Below, piece by piece: positions 1 through 11,639 of a stretch of 64,000 bases of DNA (the stretch's first letter is position 1; the number at the start of each line of letters is the position of its first letter). The DNA is from Eupeodes corollae. Lineage: Eukaryota > Arthropoda > Insecta > Diptera > Syrphidae. Location of the stretch: the NCBI RefSeq assembly GCF_945859685.1, contig NC_079147.1:71950946-72014945 (forward strand), given 5' to 3'. The notes under the pieces were generated by a model. The model had not been told where the DNA came from. It saw nothing but the letters and a program-made list of their open reading frames with translations, and searched no databases. The position numbers and the translations under genes are program-made.

Positions 1-780
1 ATTTGTTGAATTGAAAATTTTGATATTTTTGACGTTTCAAGGACCCTATAATAAAATATTCTTAGAGAGATGTATGTGCTGTGCGTGCGTGTGTACGTCC
101 GTACGACCGTAAGCCCGTCATTTATTGAACTTTTTTCGTCATCCAAATCTCAAGAACCAGTACAGATATCGAAATGAAATAAATTTTGTGGATAATAATG
201 CAGAAAGGACTATCAAGAAAATTGAGTGGGTGGTTTTTTCACCATAGCAATTAAAAAAGTTAGTGAACATTTTGGTTGATCCAAAATATCTCACGAACCA
301 ATGACGCTAGCGATTTGAATAACATATGTTTTTTGGAACACAATTAAATTATTTTTTTTTGTATACATAAAAAAAGTTAAATAAAAACTGTCACTTAAAA
401 TATTTTATGAACCAAAAATTACGAACGTTTTTGACTTCTGGTAAAATTTTGAGAAAAATCGAATTGTCAGTGCTTTTTACACAAAATGAAAACCTAAAAA
501 ACATTACTAAAAGTTGGTAAGAAATGATTTTCGATTTAAATATCTTTTGAAAAATTTAAGATATTGACTTAACAAATTCCATCTTATAGAAAGTATAATT
601 TTCGATATTCACTAACATTTCTAGAAAAATATAACAGTCATTTTTGTTCAACAAAAAAATTAAAATCTACTAAAAAATACCACGCAAAATTGGCAAAAAT
701 TGTTTTTCGACTAAAAATCTTATTAGCAAAAATAGATTTTGTTATCAAAATCATATGCAAAATATTGTTAATAATTTTAA
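1..780 (-). repeat. Tandem-core repeat element, copy D (cut by window edge)
   Basis: Reverse-complement copy of a family also found at 16323, 26472, 36124 and 56570. Position 1 lies about 40 bases inside the family's 3' end. The run near 70-120 is the family's ACGT/CACACG-rich microsatellite block, followed by diverged units carrying the signature (on the minus strand) of 'ATATTTGAGTCGAAAA' with long A and T runs. No coding potential. The right edge is approximate because the units fade. Confidence 0.75.
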
Positions 781-869
781 GCTAACCTTCTATCAGATAC
801 TTACAGTTTAAATTTTAATAGAGAACTAGTTTTTCGGGTGATTTGAAAATATATTCTTAAATTTGTTGA

Positions 870-2035
870 CTTTCGGATCGCTTCGCACGCAAGCTCTGCT
901 ATTCGAGTCAAAGTTTCGTCACAGTGGACTAACAACAACATTGGCCACTCCGTAATTCAAGGTATTTAGAGTCAATTCCAAAGCACACAGGCTTAATCAT
1001 TCCCCAACTACAATTCGATAGAAACTTCCAGATTTTTATACCTCGCAGATCTTTTTGGGAGGATAGGACATTCTTGGAAGATGAGTCAATCCATTTTTAC
1101 ACAGATGAGTCAAAAGCAAAAGAAAGGGTTGGAGGAGGTGTGTACTCTGAACGACTGAAATTAAGTCTCTCATTCCGATTTCCCAATCATTTTAGCGTGT
1201 GCCAGGCGGAATTTTTGGCGATGAAAGAAGTCTTGTCTTGGCTCAAAGAAAACGTGCTATCAACATCTGATATCCGTATTTTCTCGTACTCTGACAGCCA
1301 GGCCGCTATCAAATCTCTGGACTCTGCCTCTACAAACTCTATTACAGTCCATAACTGTCGATCATCTCTAATGGAAATGGCACAACAGTTTAATATTCAC
1401 CTTTTCTGGGTGCCGGGCCATAGAGACATTCCAGGTAATTGAAGATAAACTCGCCAGTACAGCCCATCCTACCAGGTTTGGCAAGTACTGGCATACCAAT
1501 CACTTCTTGTAAACTGTTGCTAATGCATGCCGCTGTGCGGAGGGCATAAACCAGGTGGAACAGCATCACCACATGTGAAGTCACAAAAATCTTCTGGCCA
1601 ACACTGGATTTAAAACGTTCAAGGTGCTTGCTATCTCTAAGGAGATCGCATATAAGCTCGATAATAGGTGTCATAACCAGACACTGTCTATTAGAAAAGC
1701 ACGCCACGAGACTAGGCGTATTCTCAAATGACTTTTACAGAAGCTGTATGAACGAGGAAGAGGAAGAAACGGTTCTTCATCTTCTCTGCACATGCCCTGC
1801 TCTAGCTCGAAAACGCAAGAATTACCTATGAGAATTCTTCTTTAACGATCTCTAAACGATCTAAATCATATCGGTATAATCAGCCTCTCACGTTTCGTAA
1901 GGGACTCAAGCTGGTTCCATTGGGCTTAAGAGGAAGCCTCAAGATTCATGCGGTATCACAATGGGCCATTAAACTGGCCTAAGTGTGTCTGTTTCCATCT
2001 AGGACAGACACTTTTACCTAACCTAACTTCACCTG
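870..2035 (+). mobile_element. RNase H-bearing LINE (I/LOA/R1 type), 5'-truncated 3' part
   Basis: Carries the RNase H domain and C-terminal zinc-knuckle region of a non-LTR retrotransposon. After the RNase H frame come a degenerate stretch and a short frame containing the C-terminal cysteine segment 'CTCPALARKRKNYL'. The end is a GC-poor 3' UTR closing near 2035 on a repeated 'CCTAACCTAAC' motif. The same family is present at 6545-6705 (minus) and 50215-52040 (minus). Endonuclease and reverse transcriptase are missing, which fits 5' truncation during target-primed reverse transcription. Clade is uncertain; RNase H excludes jockey and RTE. Confidence 0.8.
1074..1442 (+). pseudogene. LINE RNase H domain fragment
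   Basis: A 122-residue open frame covering most of a type I RNase H domain. Visible landmarks are 'HFYTDESK' (first catalytic Asp; the minus-strand copy at 51 kb reads FYTDGSK), the 'QAEFLAMKE' catalytic Glu helix, 'SYSDSQAAIKSLDS' with the third acid, and 'LFWVPGHRDIPGN' around the last His/Asp. The frame ends at a stop exactly where the domain's final helix should start, so the protein is cut. In the intact element this domain removes the RNA strand after reverse transcription. No independent host function is implied. Confidence 0.8.
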
Positions 2036-2208
2036 ACTTTAAAATTGGCAACAAGTGCCTTATGTTTAAAATTTCTAACAGATTTTCCTCCGATAATATT
2101 TTCCGGTTTGCCCTAATTAGTAACCCGTGAACAAAGTCCAACCCTTCCCCTGGATTCTTAAGATCTTGAGTTGGTACATTTATGCGTGCACAAAGGAACC
2201 TTACAATT

Positions 2209-2520
2209 AAATAAATAAATAAATTGGGTGGCGCAACAGTCCGTTTGAGAACTAGAGCCTAGTGACTGACAACTCTCAACCATTCCTGTGTGCGAGTACT
2301 GTTGTCAGGAATGGAAGGGACCTTCTGTTTTAAGCCGAATCCGAACGGCAAATTTGAGAAAGCACTTTTCATGACAAGAATTACTCTTGGAGAATTTGCC
2401 AATTCCTCGCAAGAGGCAGTACTCGTGAAAAAACTTTAGGGGGCATAGGCAGGAATCGAACCCAAGACCTCTCGCATGACAGTCCATCGCACTAACCATC
2501 ATGCCACGGGTACTACAACA
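2209..2520 (-). mobile_element. tRNA-derived SINE, near full length
   Basis: About 312 bp. On the minus strand it begins 'GTAGTACCCGTGGCATG', continues into a tRNA-like head with an A-box-like 'TGGTTAGTGCG' and a B-box-like GGTTCGATTCC, has a non-tRNA body, and ends in an (ATTT)n tail, seen here as AAAT repeats at 2209. An 8-bp target duplication 'TTACAATT' flanks it at 2201-2208 and 2521-2528. It shares sequence throughout with ten other copies in this window. Confidence 0.88.
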
Positions 2521-2794
2521 TTACAATTGATAACTTCATAATGTCAATAAAGTTTATCGCCCTTCAAATTTCTCGATACAAAAATCACAATCTTGGTAAA
2601 AATTCTCAAAAACAAATAAAAGACGTGTCAAATTTCTTGTTGACCAAAACGGTCCCATAATAGTCAATAACAGAAAGCAGTATTGACCAGTTCACTCGCC
2701 GTTTTTTAGATTTTCTGAAAGAATGGCGTTGGAGACAAATAAACAAGCTGTTATCGACATAATATTAATGTGAGAAAGCCACTTCCGGCTCTCA

Positions 2795-3250
2795 AAAGAA
2801 GCCTGTGATGATACTAGACTGCAACAAAACCATAAGTGGAGTCGATGTTTTCGATAATATAGTTGAATTTATTTCTACACATGTCAAACAGGTCGATGTA
2901 CAACTTGCTGGGCGTAGCAGCATTTGGGAATGTCATAATTTTTCGACACTATTACCTACCAAGAAAAACGAAAATTTTATCCAGAAACGATAAGCTCTTT
3001 CAACTCGCGGAGGAGCTGGAGGCTGTCAGGCTGAAAGGTTTAAACGTTCACAGCTTGCAACGCAAAATAAAATAAAGAAAGCTACTTTTGATATTATTCG
3101 GCTTATTGGAAGAGGTCTTGTGAACAATTCCCGAGAGACTTCCTTGAAAAAAAAATGTCAACTTTGTTCAAGAGCAAATGATACATAACCCAGAACGCAA
3201 AACTTCATTCTGTAGATTGTACTGTGAAAATCATATTTTTGTTTAAATAA
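2795..3250 (+). pseudogene. piggyBac-like transposase, C-terminal relic
   Basis: Two overlapping frames, separated by a frameshift, match the end of piggyBac transposases. The first reads 'MILDCNKTISGVDVFDNIV', the conserved segment holding the last catalytic Asp (YNKTKGGVDxxD in the family). The second reads 'LSRNDKLFQLAEELEAV', the helix before the C-terminal Cys-rich domain. Further on, 'KKCQLCSRAND' and, after another shift, 'SFCRLYCENH' retain the Cys/His pattern of that zinc-binding domain. No inverted repeats or TTAA flanks were identified. Dead fragment. Confidence 0.68.
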
Positions 3251-5841
3251 TTTAAGGTACTTAGTTTGTAATTATCCTAAAACATATATTAAATTTCTTG
3301 ACCAATTTAAGAATTCGCTCCGGTTTTGACAAAGAATATTTCATAACTTTTTAGAAGCATACAATTGTTCAATATCATTCCAAATTATAAGTGCATTTTT
3401 TGATTGAGAAAGAGTAAAAGAACTGCACAGTTTTTTAAGTTTTTTAAACTTTGAAGAATTTTGCCTATGTTATAAGTTTTTTTCAAACAGGATTTTTCAA
3501 AATAGTATGGGTTAGATTATCATTGTTCCTACAACTTTTCCAAATTGTTTTCAAGTAATTTGCGGTATACTTTTTCTCAAAAATACCAAATCCGAGTTTT
3601 AATTTAACGCACGGAACCTGAGATTGCGCTTACCCATCGTAAGAACTCATACCAGCAGTTAATGAATCCGGATCAATTACGGTATTAACATTTTAAAATT
3701 ACAACCAGTTTAATGTATAAAGTTTTGAGTTTACTTAAGTTCACAACTGTTAATTTTATGTTAAAAATTCATAGTCTCCCAGCTTATTTCACGGCAAGGT
3801 ATAAGCTGAAAGATTATTCCTTGTCTTGACAGAAGCCTAGTGAGGCCACTACAGACTTGCAAACTTGATGGTTCCAAAATCGTTTCTCCCCGCTTTTTTC
3901 ACTTTTCACTTCTTCTAAGGCGTAAAGATTATTCCTTGTCTTTCCACAAGCCTGGTGAGGGCACCGTTTACTATCCTTCTGGCATTATAAAGTATGCGAA
4001 GTACTTAAGATTTAGACTAAGTAGTAAGATAAGTAAAGTATACAAAGTTTGTGATAACGATTGATTGAAGTTCGCTAAAATTGGAAATTGATAATTCAAA
4101 ATAATAATAATAATAATAATAATTCAAAGTTTTGTGTTTTCTTTGGTTACAAATCATGGCTTCTTATGATTCTACCTCAGACTTATTCAAGAACACATCA
4201 AACGAACATCTGCACTTAAATCCCTCTCATCAGCAATTCGAAATAAGTTCAACTTTGTCGGAATTTCGTCGAAGTAATTATCTAAATTTCTTTGACTACG
4301 TAGGAAAAATCTTTTCCCAACTAAATCAAACTTATTCAATATCTGATTCGAATCAATGCAGCCGGAGTGTATTATTTGAGATAATTGTATATTTTTACGA
4401 ATCTCTTATGCTATCATCACCCAATTGTTAAGCACTATCTGGTGGATATATTCTATAAGCACAAAAGAAAGACCGCCAAAGCGACAAGAAATGTCATCCG
4501 CAAATACATAATATAAAAGGAAAACAAAACAAAATTGTATCTTTGTATCTTTTATAAAAGATGTGGTATTCGATTCATTCTCAAACCAATTCACTTGCAA
4601 TTTTTCTTCTACTTTTTCTTTTATTTTTTTTTTGTTGCATTGTTTTGCTTAAAATTTTTATTTTCTTTATCATCCCATACTCCAGTCCAGGACTAAGGTA
4701 CTACCATCATCGTTGACATCGTCTTCGTCGTCTAGGTGGATACATCTATACGAAAAGAAATACGTTTCAAGGACAAAGTATCTTTATAGACGCTAGCAGC
4801 TCTTTAGGTGGATAAAGAGATAGGGCTAAAGAAATAAAAGATTGTCAACAGACTCAAAGACGCGCGCCGTCAAGTCTATGGGGTTCATTAGTTGATTTCT
4901 TCAAGCAAACGATAATCGAAGGATTTTGTGTCCTTCGTTTTTCATTTTCCTATAGGTACCAATAGGAAAAAGGAAGGTTAAGATATAAAGTTGAAATTTC
5001 TTGATCGGGAAATTGATTTTACAGCTCAAAGACTTTTTCTTTTTTCTTATTAAATAAAATTCGATTACTTCTATCTATCCACTTCTCTGAACTTCAATAT
5101 GAAGATTAAGGTACGAGAAGGTATCTTAAGACGCACCGAAATGTATCTTTTTTTTTCTAAGTTACATGAATATAATTTCTATAAGATGATATCATAAATA
5201 CAAATCATAAACATCCGTCATAATAGCTTTCAATTACCAATCGAGCGATGTAAATCCACTTAACAAGAAAACAAAAATTAAGGTTTTGGGTACGTAAAAT
5301 AAACTTCAAAGGATTTCGGCAAAGTAAAGGTATAAGGGAATTGGTCTATACTCGTATAATACGCCTCTTTTATACTTCCAGAAAATTGGAAAATTAACCG
5401 ACTTAACTGATGTACCTTACCATCAACCTATGCGAGTACATAAGCTGCCTTTTAACGTACTATGAGAATATGGGAATGGGTATATATTGCCTCGTCAGAA
5501 GCATACGTTGTGGGTATAATACCCATGATGATCAAAGCGTTGAGCGTTCATTACCAGAAAACAAATTAACATGCCCAACCCACACCCGTAGTCAACATCG
5601 AGACATTCAATTATTTGAGAGTGCTCTGAATGGTGTACACTTGGTAGGCCTAGGCATATAGAGACTAGAGTACATTACCTTTCGACGAGCGAAACGACGA
5701 CGACGCAACGCTAGGCATATTCCGGACTCCAAAGTCGACTCCAAAAGACGACGTATAGAGCGCAATTAAAGCGCGTATACATGTTAAAATTATATCTTAA
5801 AGTAGGTACTTATGTACTTCTGTTCTGTTACACAACACACA
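3251..5841. other. AT-rich stretch without recognised genes
   Basis: No convincing coding sequence. It holds a diverged duplication (about 3774-3838 and 3885-3960, both running from TCTCCC-GCTT through 'AAGATTATTCCTTGTCTT' to AGCCTRGTGAGG) and an AAT microsatellite at 4101-4121. A 99-codon open frame at 4132-4431 has no family features and low-complexity composition, so it is treated as chance. Confidence 0.5.
4101..4121. repeat. (AAT)7 microsatellite
   Basis: Seven uninterrupted AAT/ATA units. Simple slippage-prone repeat. Confidence 0.9.
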
Positions 5842-6109
5842 TACAGTTGGGGACATATAATTAAGACACTCAAACTTTTCTTTTTGAGTTCAACAACTGC
5901 ATCTTTCCGATGTTTTTGGAATGCCATTAATTACAATCCGAATGCAAAATTACTTAATCTCGTCAGGTTTTTCAAATATTACTTTTTAAAAATCGAAAAA
6001 TAAACTTATAAGATTTTTTTACGGCTGTCTAAATTCATAAAATAGCCTTAGATGAATAAATTTGGTGTTGGTCTCTATTTTCAGTTTATCAACAAATCTC
6101 TATAAATTC

Positions 6110-6530
6110 GTAGATTTCATCTCCCTTTAGTAAAACTTAAAAAAAGAATTAAGTAAAAATATTGAAGAGCATTGAAAAAGGTTTAAATTTCTAAAATATA
6201 GTCAAAAAACATAAAAATAATGTTGAAAACAGATATTTTAAAAATTTTAAGCAGACATTTTAGATCGAAGTTTGGATTTTCAAAGAGGCTAATAAAAATA
6301 TCTAATGTGATATAAACTTCCAAACAAACCAAAGCGTTTTTAACATTTGTTAAAATTTAAAGAAAAATCGAATTAAAATTACTTAAACTTGGTAAAAGTT
6401 CGTTTTCGACTCAAATATCTTTTTAAAAATTCAATATATTGGGTCAAAACTAATTTCATCTTATAGAAAAATTGTTTTCGATATTCAGTAATTTTTTTTA
6501 ATCCAACAATCAGAAATTATCAGTGTTGGT
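6110..6530 (-). repeat. Tandem-core repeat element, fragment F
   Basis: Reverse-oriented, diverged family fragment recognised by the unit signature 'TTTTCGACTCAAATATCTTTTTA' (near 6400) and by 'CGATATTCAGTAA'. About two to three internal units remain and both termini are missing. Confidence 0.6.
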
Positions 6531-6544
6531 CGCATCCGAACTTC

Positions 6545-6705
6545 ATTTTTAATAATATGTATTGAGTTCTTAACGTGAATTCATTTATATTGTTTCAGAA
6601 GAATTCTTCTAGGTAATTCTTGCGTTTTTGAGCTAAAGCAGGGCTCGTACAGAGAATGTGAAGAACTGTTTCATTCTCTTCCTCATCTCTACAGCTTTTT
6701 GCAAG
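6545..6705 (-). pseudogene. RNase H LINE C-terminal fragment
   Basis: Minus-strand translation contains acidic residues then 'FFTFSVRALL' and 'LKNARIT', matching the C-terminal 'EEEEETVLHLLCTCPALARKRKNY' region of the LINE at 870-2035. It abuts an unrelated plus-strand LINE fragment at 6706 head to head. Only about 50 codons survive. Confidence 0.55.
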
Positions 6706-7600
6706 GCATATTTGCGGAATTGTTTATTATTCTAGTCCATAAAAACGGATCCCAAGAACGATATGGCCAAATATCACTGCATAGCAAAACTAATGTGCAT
6801 ATCAAAAATATTCGCAAAAATGACTGCGAAGCGCTTTCTCTTCACTGCAAATACATTCTGTCTCCAATTCAAAAAGGTTTTGTAATAGGGAGGTCATCTA
6901 TTCCCAATCTGGTGGCATTCAGCAAAGTCTTCGAAAAAATTACAAAATTAAGAAGTCTATTGTTTCCTCCTTTCTTCATTAATTGGTTGAACTATTATTT
7001 GACTTATAAAAAGTATATTATTCGTTTTTGATCATGCATCACAATTCATGCAGCTTTTGGTGAACCAGAAGGTTGCCATCTAAGGCCACTGTTATTTATC
7101 TTAGACAGCAATGATGTAAGCCAATTGCTCGATTGCGACTAAGATATCTTATTATGCGATATTAATATAGTGTATCTTAAAGTTAGAAAAAACCGATGTC
7201 AGTATATGCCACAACTTGACATTATGACATTCAAACTCCTCCCTCCACCCCTCAGGAGCTACTTTATCAATGGCAACTTAGTGCCTGTAGTTGATTTAGC
7301 TCGTCATTTAGGTGTAATTTGTCATAAAGAACTCAATTTTCGCTGTCACATTGACAACATTACCAATAAAGCGAATACAAACACTTGGACCTATAAAGCG
7401 CTGCTTCATAAGAGCTATCCGACGCATTTGTAACGTAATATCTTTTCGTCTCAATTGTTTAACCTTTATTGAATTAGCGTCTCAAGTTTGTTCAACCTGA
7501 AACTTATCCAAGTAAAAAGATCGAAGATTCTCAATATAGGTTTTAACGATTTGCCCTGGCATAATTTACAGTGAGATGATCAATGTCGGATACCCCCATA
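6706..7600 (+). pseudogene. Jockey-type LINE reverse transcriptase, decayed
   Basis: Several frames together show parts of a non-LTR reverse transcriptase in the right order: 'LSPIQKGFVIGRSSIPNLV' (finger/palm 'QHGFxxGRSTxxNL' motif), 'FFINWLNYYLTYKKYIIRF', a degenerate 'GEPEGCHLRPLLFIL' (canonical GVPQGSxLGPLLF), a broken YADD region, and 'NLVPVVDLARHLGVICHKELNFRCHID', typical of the thumb. Internal deletions, stops and frameshifts throughout. No RNase H domain was seen, consistent with jockey. Confidence 0.7.
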
Positions 7601-7606
7601 CTTCGT

Positions 7607-7868
7607 TTAAAACTAAGGCCTAGTGACTTACAAATCTCAACCATTCCTGCGTGCGAGTAATTGCGGGGATGGAGGAGTTTATATGCCAAATCCAAACGGC
7701 TTATTTAAGAAAGCACTTTTTCATGACAAGAATTACTCTTGGAGAATTTGTCAATTCCTCGCAAGAGGCAGTATCCGTGAATAAAGCTTTAGGTGGCACA
7801 GGCAGGGATCGAACCCAAGACCTATCTCATGACAGTCCAACGCACTAACCATAATGCCACGGGTACTT
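7607..7868 (-). mobile_element. tRNA-derived SINE, 3'-truncated
   Basis: Minus-strand copy with an intact tRNA-like head (B-box region near 7805-7815), body and the 'TAGGCC' start of the tail region. It stops before the ACGGACTGT tail segment and the (ATTT)n tail. Flanking duplication not recognised. Confidence 0.82.
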
Positions 7869-8024
7869 CGATCGTTTACAGATGCTTGACCTTAATCTCT
7901 TGAAAATAAACATTGCAACCGGAAATATACCTACTTTTTAATTTTGATTTGTTAAGTGGAAACAAGCCTACTTACTTTTAAGTTTTGCTTGTAACACGTA
8001 CAATACAAATTAAAATTCAAATAA

Positions 8025-8185
8025 AGTTTGTATGGGTTAACGATCATATGTTCGCACGCCACACAGACATCTCTCTAAAAACCTATGATTTAGATGTTAG
8101 GGTATTTGAAACGTCAGGAAATGTCAACAACTTTCATAAAACAAATTGGTTACATTACAATAATTTCCCATGGGATAATAATAAC
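8025..8185 (+). repeat. Tandem-core repeat element, 3'-end fragment G
   Basis: Matches the last 150 bp of the family: 'CACACAGACATCTCTCTAAA', then a diverged copy of the CTTGAAACGTCGAGAAATG block, then the terminal region ATTACAATAATTTCCCATGGGATAA. The terminal hairpin is altered but recognisable. It abuts a Tc1 fragment. Confidence 0.65.
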
Positions 8186-8189
8186 CAAA

Positions 8190-8420
8190 CCGATATGCTC
8201 AACAGTTAATTTGGTATATTTAGGGTACAATTGTTTAAGTGAAGGACACCTAAAGTACGGTCTTCCATCATTTCCAAGAATTTTGAACTTAGATTCATCA
8301 TTCCAAATGAAAGTTTTAAAACAAGGCATTTGCAATGATGTTTCAGTTAATTTTGTACATGGACAACTCTTGTTTATGTCAGAGGTTCTTATTTTTGAAC
8401 CGCTTTTATAAACCTTGAGA
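8190..8420 (-). pseudogene. Tc1-like transposase fragment
   Basis: Minus-strand translation includes 'CFKTFIWNDESKFKILGNDGR', which aligns with the Tc1 family catalytic motif 'W(S)DESKFxxFGxDGR' holding the first Asp of the DDE triad, with the expected basic segment upstream. The second and third acids are missing because a tandem-core fragment and other sequence replace the C-terminal part. Confidence 0.7.
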
Positions 8421-8434
8421 TTTTTCTATTCTCA

Positions 8435-9388
8435 AAAATTTTAAAGAAACTTGAAGAGACTGGATTGGTTACAGATATTGTAAGGCCTATGCATTATCGT
8501 TTCGCTTAAACCACTGAAAATATCGCTGATGTAAGTGAAAGTGTTGCCGAAGACCCGAATGTTTCGATTCCTCGATTTTTTCAGAACTTAGGACTATCTT
8601 ACGACACATTATGGCGTATTTTGCATCCAAATAATGTCCAGCTCACACAACAACTGAAGCCAGCTGACCATTCACAATATCATAGATACGTCGAATGGTT
8701 GCTTGGATAACAGGCGACGCGATGGACTCGGATTTTTTCGAACAAAATCTTCTTCAGCGACGAAGCACATTTCTCACTCGGTGGGTAAGTTAATTAAAAA
8801 TGTTGGGTTCTGAGAATTCTCCATATCCACAAAAAGTCACTGTTTGGTGCGCTCTTTGACACGGAGGTGCGATTGAACCTTACTTCTTCGAAAACTACGA
8901 TGGAACGACTATCACCGTCAATTCGAATCGTTAAGGTCATATGATAACCTATTTTTTTTGCCTATTATTGAAGAATACGCCTTGGAACATGTGGTTTCAA
9001 CAAGACGGTGAAGCATGCCCCACTCTTGTGAATATGGCTTTATTGGCCGTGTAATTTCTCGTCGTGCTGATATCAATTGGCCACCAAAATCATGCGATTT
9101 GACACCGCTGGACTATTTCTTGTGGGGCTACGCGAAAGACCGTGTTCACTCTTGAGCACTTAAAACCAACATTTGTCAAGTTATTGCTGAGATGCCGCCT
9201 ATTGGGCGTGCCAGAAAGTGATCGGAAGTTACCTCAAAAGAATCGATGCTTGCAACAATTCGCTTGGTGGTTATTTAAATGATGCAATATTTCAAACTGT
9301 ATAATAAAAAAGCAATATCATGAAAACAAATACTTTATATGTGTTGTACTTACGTTAACTTTTGAAACCGTAAAATGGATAACCCTAT
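8435..9388 (+). mobile_element. Mariner (rosa-like) relic, 5'-truncated
   Basis: Plus-strand translation gives 'ENIADVSESVAEDPNVSIPR', 'LGLSYDTLWRILH', 'LTQQLKPADHSQ', then 'FFSDEAHFSLGG' (first catalytic Asp) and, across frameshifts, the second-Asp region 'NKTVKHAPLL' (QDGATCHT in intact relatives) and the CDLTPLDYFLWGY region near 9100. Same family as the 43640-44944 copy. The N-terminal first helix-turn-helix and left inverted repeat are missing; the right end reads, on the minus strand, 'AGGGTTATCCATTTTACGG'. Multiple stops. Confidence 0.75.
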
Positions 9389-9541
9389 GAATATTTACAG
9401 TAAGAAAATTATGAAAAATATACTCAAAAACATGGTTTTTTCGGCCACTTTTTAAAGAGAATTACAAAGTTTATGCAAAGCACAGTTTTGGAAAATTTGT
9501 TTTTGTTAGTTTGGTGGCTTAATTAAATAACCACAACTGTA

Positions 9542-11080
9542 CATACATCACAAACGGGTGGATTACGTTTTGTTTTCTTCTTATGGTTGTGACTTTCAAA
9601 CCATCAGGTAAGTTTGAAGTTGAAGTATATCTGAAATATTATATCTTAAAGTCAACTATTTAAGTCTACACTCATGATGTCAGAATTGACATCAGTGTTG
9701 CGGCAAAAAGTGAGTGGGGAAATGAGTTCATTACACGTTTTACATGCGAAAAAAGGTTCACCTTATATATTCCACTCTGTACTCCATATTATACAAAACG
9801 TACCTATGCCCCGCGCGCCTCTAAATGCGTAATTGCTATAAATAGAAGATTACTAGGGATTAATGTCAGACGGATAAAAAGTTAAAGCAAAAAAAGAAAT
9901 GCAAATCGACAGAATTAATAAAAATATATAAATATATGTTACAAAACAAAAATCCAACAAGCCTTAAGTCGGGGTGTGAAACGATTCGGAATGATTTGAT
10001 ATACAACTTGTAAGTCTTATAGCCTTATACCTAACTTACTTTACGTACTCGAACGTACACCTTACATACTATACTGAAGGTTAAAGGCTGACGGAGACTA
10101 CGACGACGACTACGACGACTTTGATGATGATGATGAAGGCGGGCGTGAATATGAGAGAGTCTTTAAAATTGGATTTAGACATTTAAATGTCTTTCGTGCA
10201 AAGCAATTTAGTTTACGCATTTTGAAATGAAATCATGATGAATAAAAAAAAAAAAGTTAAAACGAACTTTGAAGAATTACTTAAATGAAGTTTAATCTTT
10301 TTTTCGTTTCTGTTATAAGGGGGGAGGATTTACATTATTATTCCTATACCTTACCTTAAAATACTACACACCTAATGCTTTGGATACATCTATAAAAGTG
10401 AAGTGGCTTTATAGTGCTAGTTTAGCTTTAGAGTTATACTCGTAGCTTGGAGGGATTCAATTTGATTGATGGTTGATATGTCTTTTTATTACCTTCCTCT
10501 CTATGAAGGTGTCATTTTGAAGGTCGTGTATAGGCAAATACTCGAACTCGTTACAAGTTATATGTATGCATGGATAAAATGTGTTAGATTGAAAAATTTA
10601 CGACTTTAATAAATAGATTTTTACGACATACCTGGTTTTTATCTTCTATGCCGACTTTTGGAAAGTTGTATGTATGATGGTTAGTTATTTGTTTGTAACT
10701 AAGCATAAAAAGCAAAACATTTTTTATTGAATAATAAAATATACACCTTTAATTTTTTGGAATGAGTTGTGAATGAAGGAAATTGTTTATTAACTTTAAA
10801 TTACCCGAGTTATGGACAAATTTGAAATTCATTCACATTTTTTGAAATGAATCAAAACTTCATGTCCTTAATTTTGTTTGTTAAGCTTGATGATAAGTGC
10901 ACATGTGTAACAGGAACATAAATTTAATACTTTTGAAAAGATAATTTTATAACCAGGATGTAGAATATAAAAAAGCTATCAAGACTGGTAATACTTTTGT
11001 GAATGTAACTTTTTAATTTTTGCAGGTTTTGTTTTGACATGACGGAAATTGCGAATTAAGCTATAATAGTTTTCATATTA
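9542..11080. other. Unannotated low-repeat stretch
   Basis: No gene or known element recognised. It contains a short GAC/GAT-rich block at about 10092-10136 and long AT tracts. Confidence 0.5.
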
Positions 11081-11082
11081 AG

Positions 11083-11348
11083 TAAATAAATAAATTAAGT
11101 GTCACAACAGATCTTAAAGGACCAGACTTACAATATTTTCAACCATTCCTGCGAGCAAGCAATGCCACTATTAAAGGAACCTACAGTTTTAATGCAGAAT
11201 CCGAAGGGCTTATTTGAGAAAGCACTTTTAATGACAAGAATTACTTTTGGAGAATTTGTCAATTCCATTAAAAAACTTAAGTGGTACAGGTAGGTATTAA
11301 CCCAAGACTTATGGCATGGCAGTTCTACGCACAAACCATCACGCTATG
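11083..11348 (-). mobile_element. tRNA-derived SINE, old copy
   Basis: Diverged minus-strand copy beginning with an AAAT-repeat tail, then GTGTCACAACAG and the family body. The head region near 11290-11345 is strongly mutated, so its promoter boxes are probably dead. Confidence 0.72.
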
Positions 11349-11639
11349 GTTGCTTCTCAATAGGTTTTTGAAAAAGGGTGTCAAAGTAAGATTGCGAACA
11401 AGGAGCACAGTGTTAAATATTGCTATAAGAGCAAAATAATTTCCAAATTTCTAGAGAAACATTTTCTGTACCTTATGGGCTAAGGGGTATATACCTGAGA
11501 AATTTTGGAACGAGGATTATGGCCAAATTACTTCAAAAAAGAATGTTATTGAATATTTTAACCCGTGAAAAAAAAGAAGTACCAAAAACATTACCACGTT
11601 GTTAAAATTACATTAATAAATTAAACAACACCATTTTCA

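Larger units (their letters stand above)
5844..9539 (-). mobile_element. Tc1-like transposon ends enclosing nested debris (composite)
   Basis: The left end starts CAGTTGGGGACATATAATT just after TA (5842-5843). The right end, read on the minus strand, starts CAGTTGTGGTTATTTAATT next to TA (9540-9541). The two ends match at most positions of about 30 bases, including a shared TAATTAAG core, and Tc1 ends typically start CAG with a TA duplication. A minus-strand Tc1 transposase piece lies inside at 8190-8420. The 3.7-kb span, twice a normal Tc1, is explained by nested LINE, SINE, repeat and mariner insertions. The two ends could still belong to different copies. Confidence 0.45.

Noticed and set aside
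4132..4431. 99-codon plus-strand frame
   Set aside because: Ser/Asn-rich composition, no motif, and no splice or promoter context.
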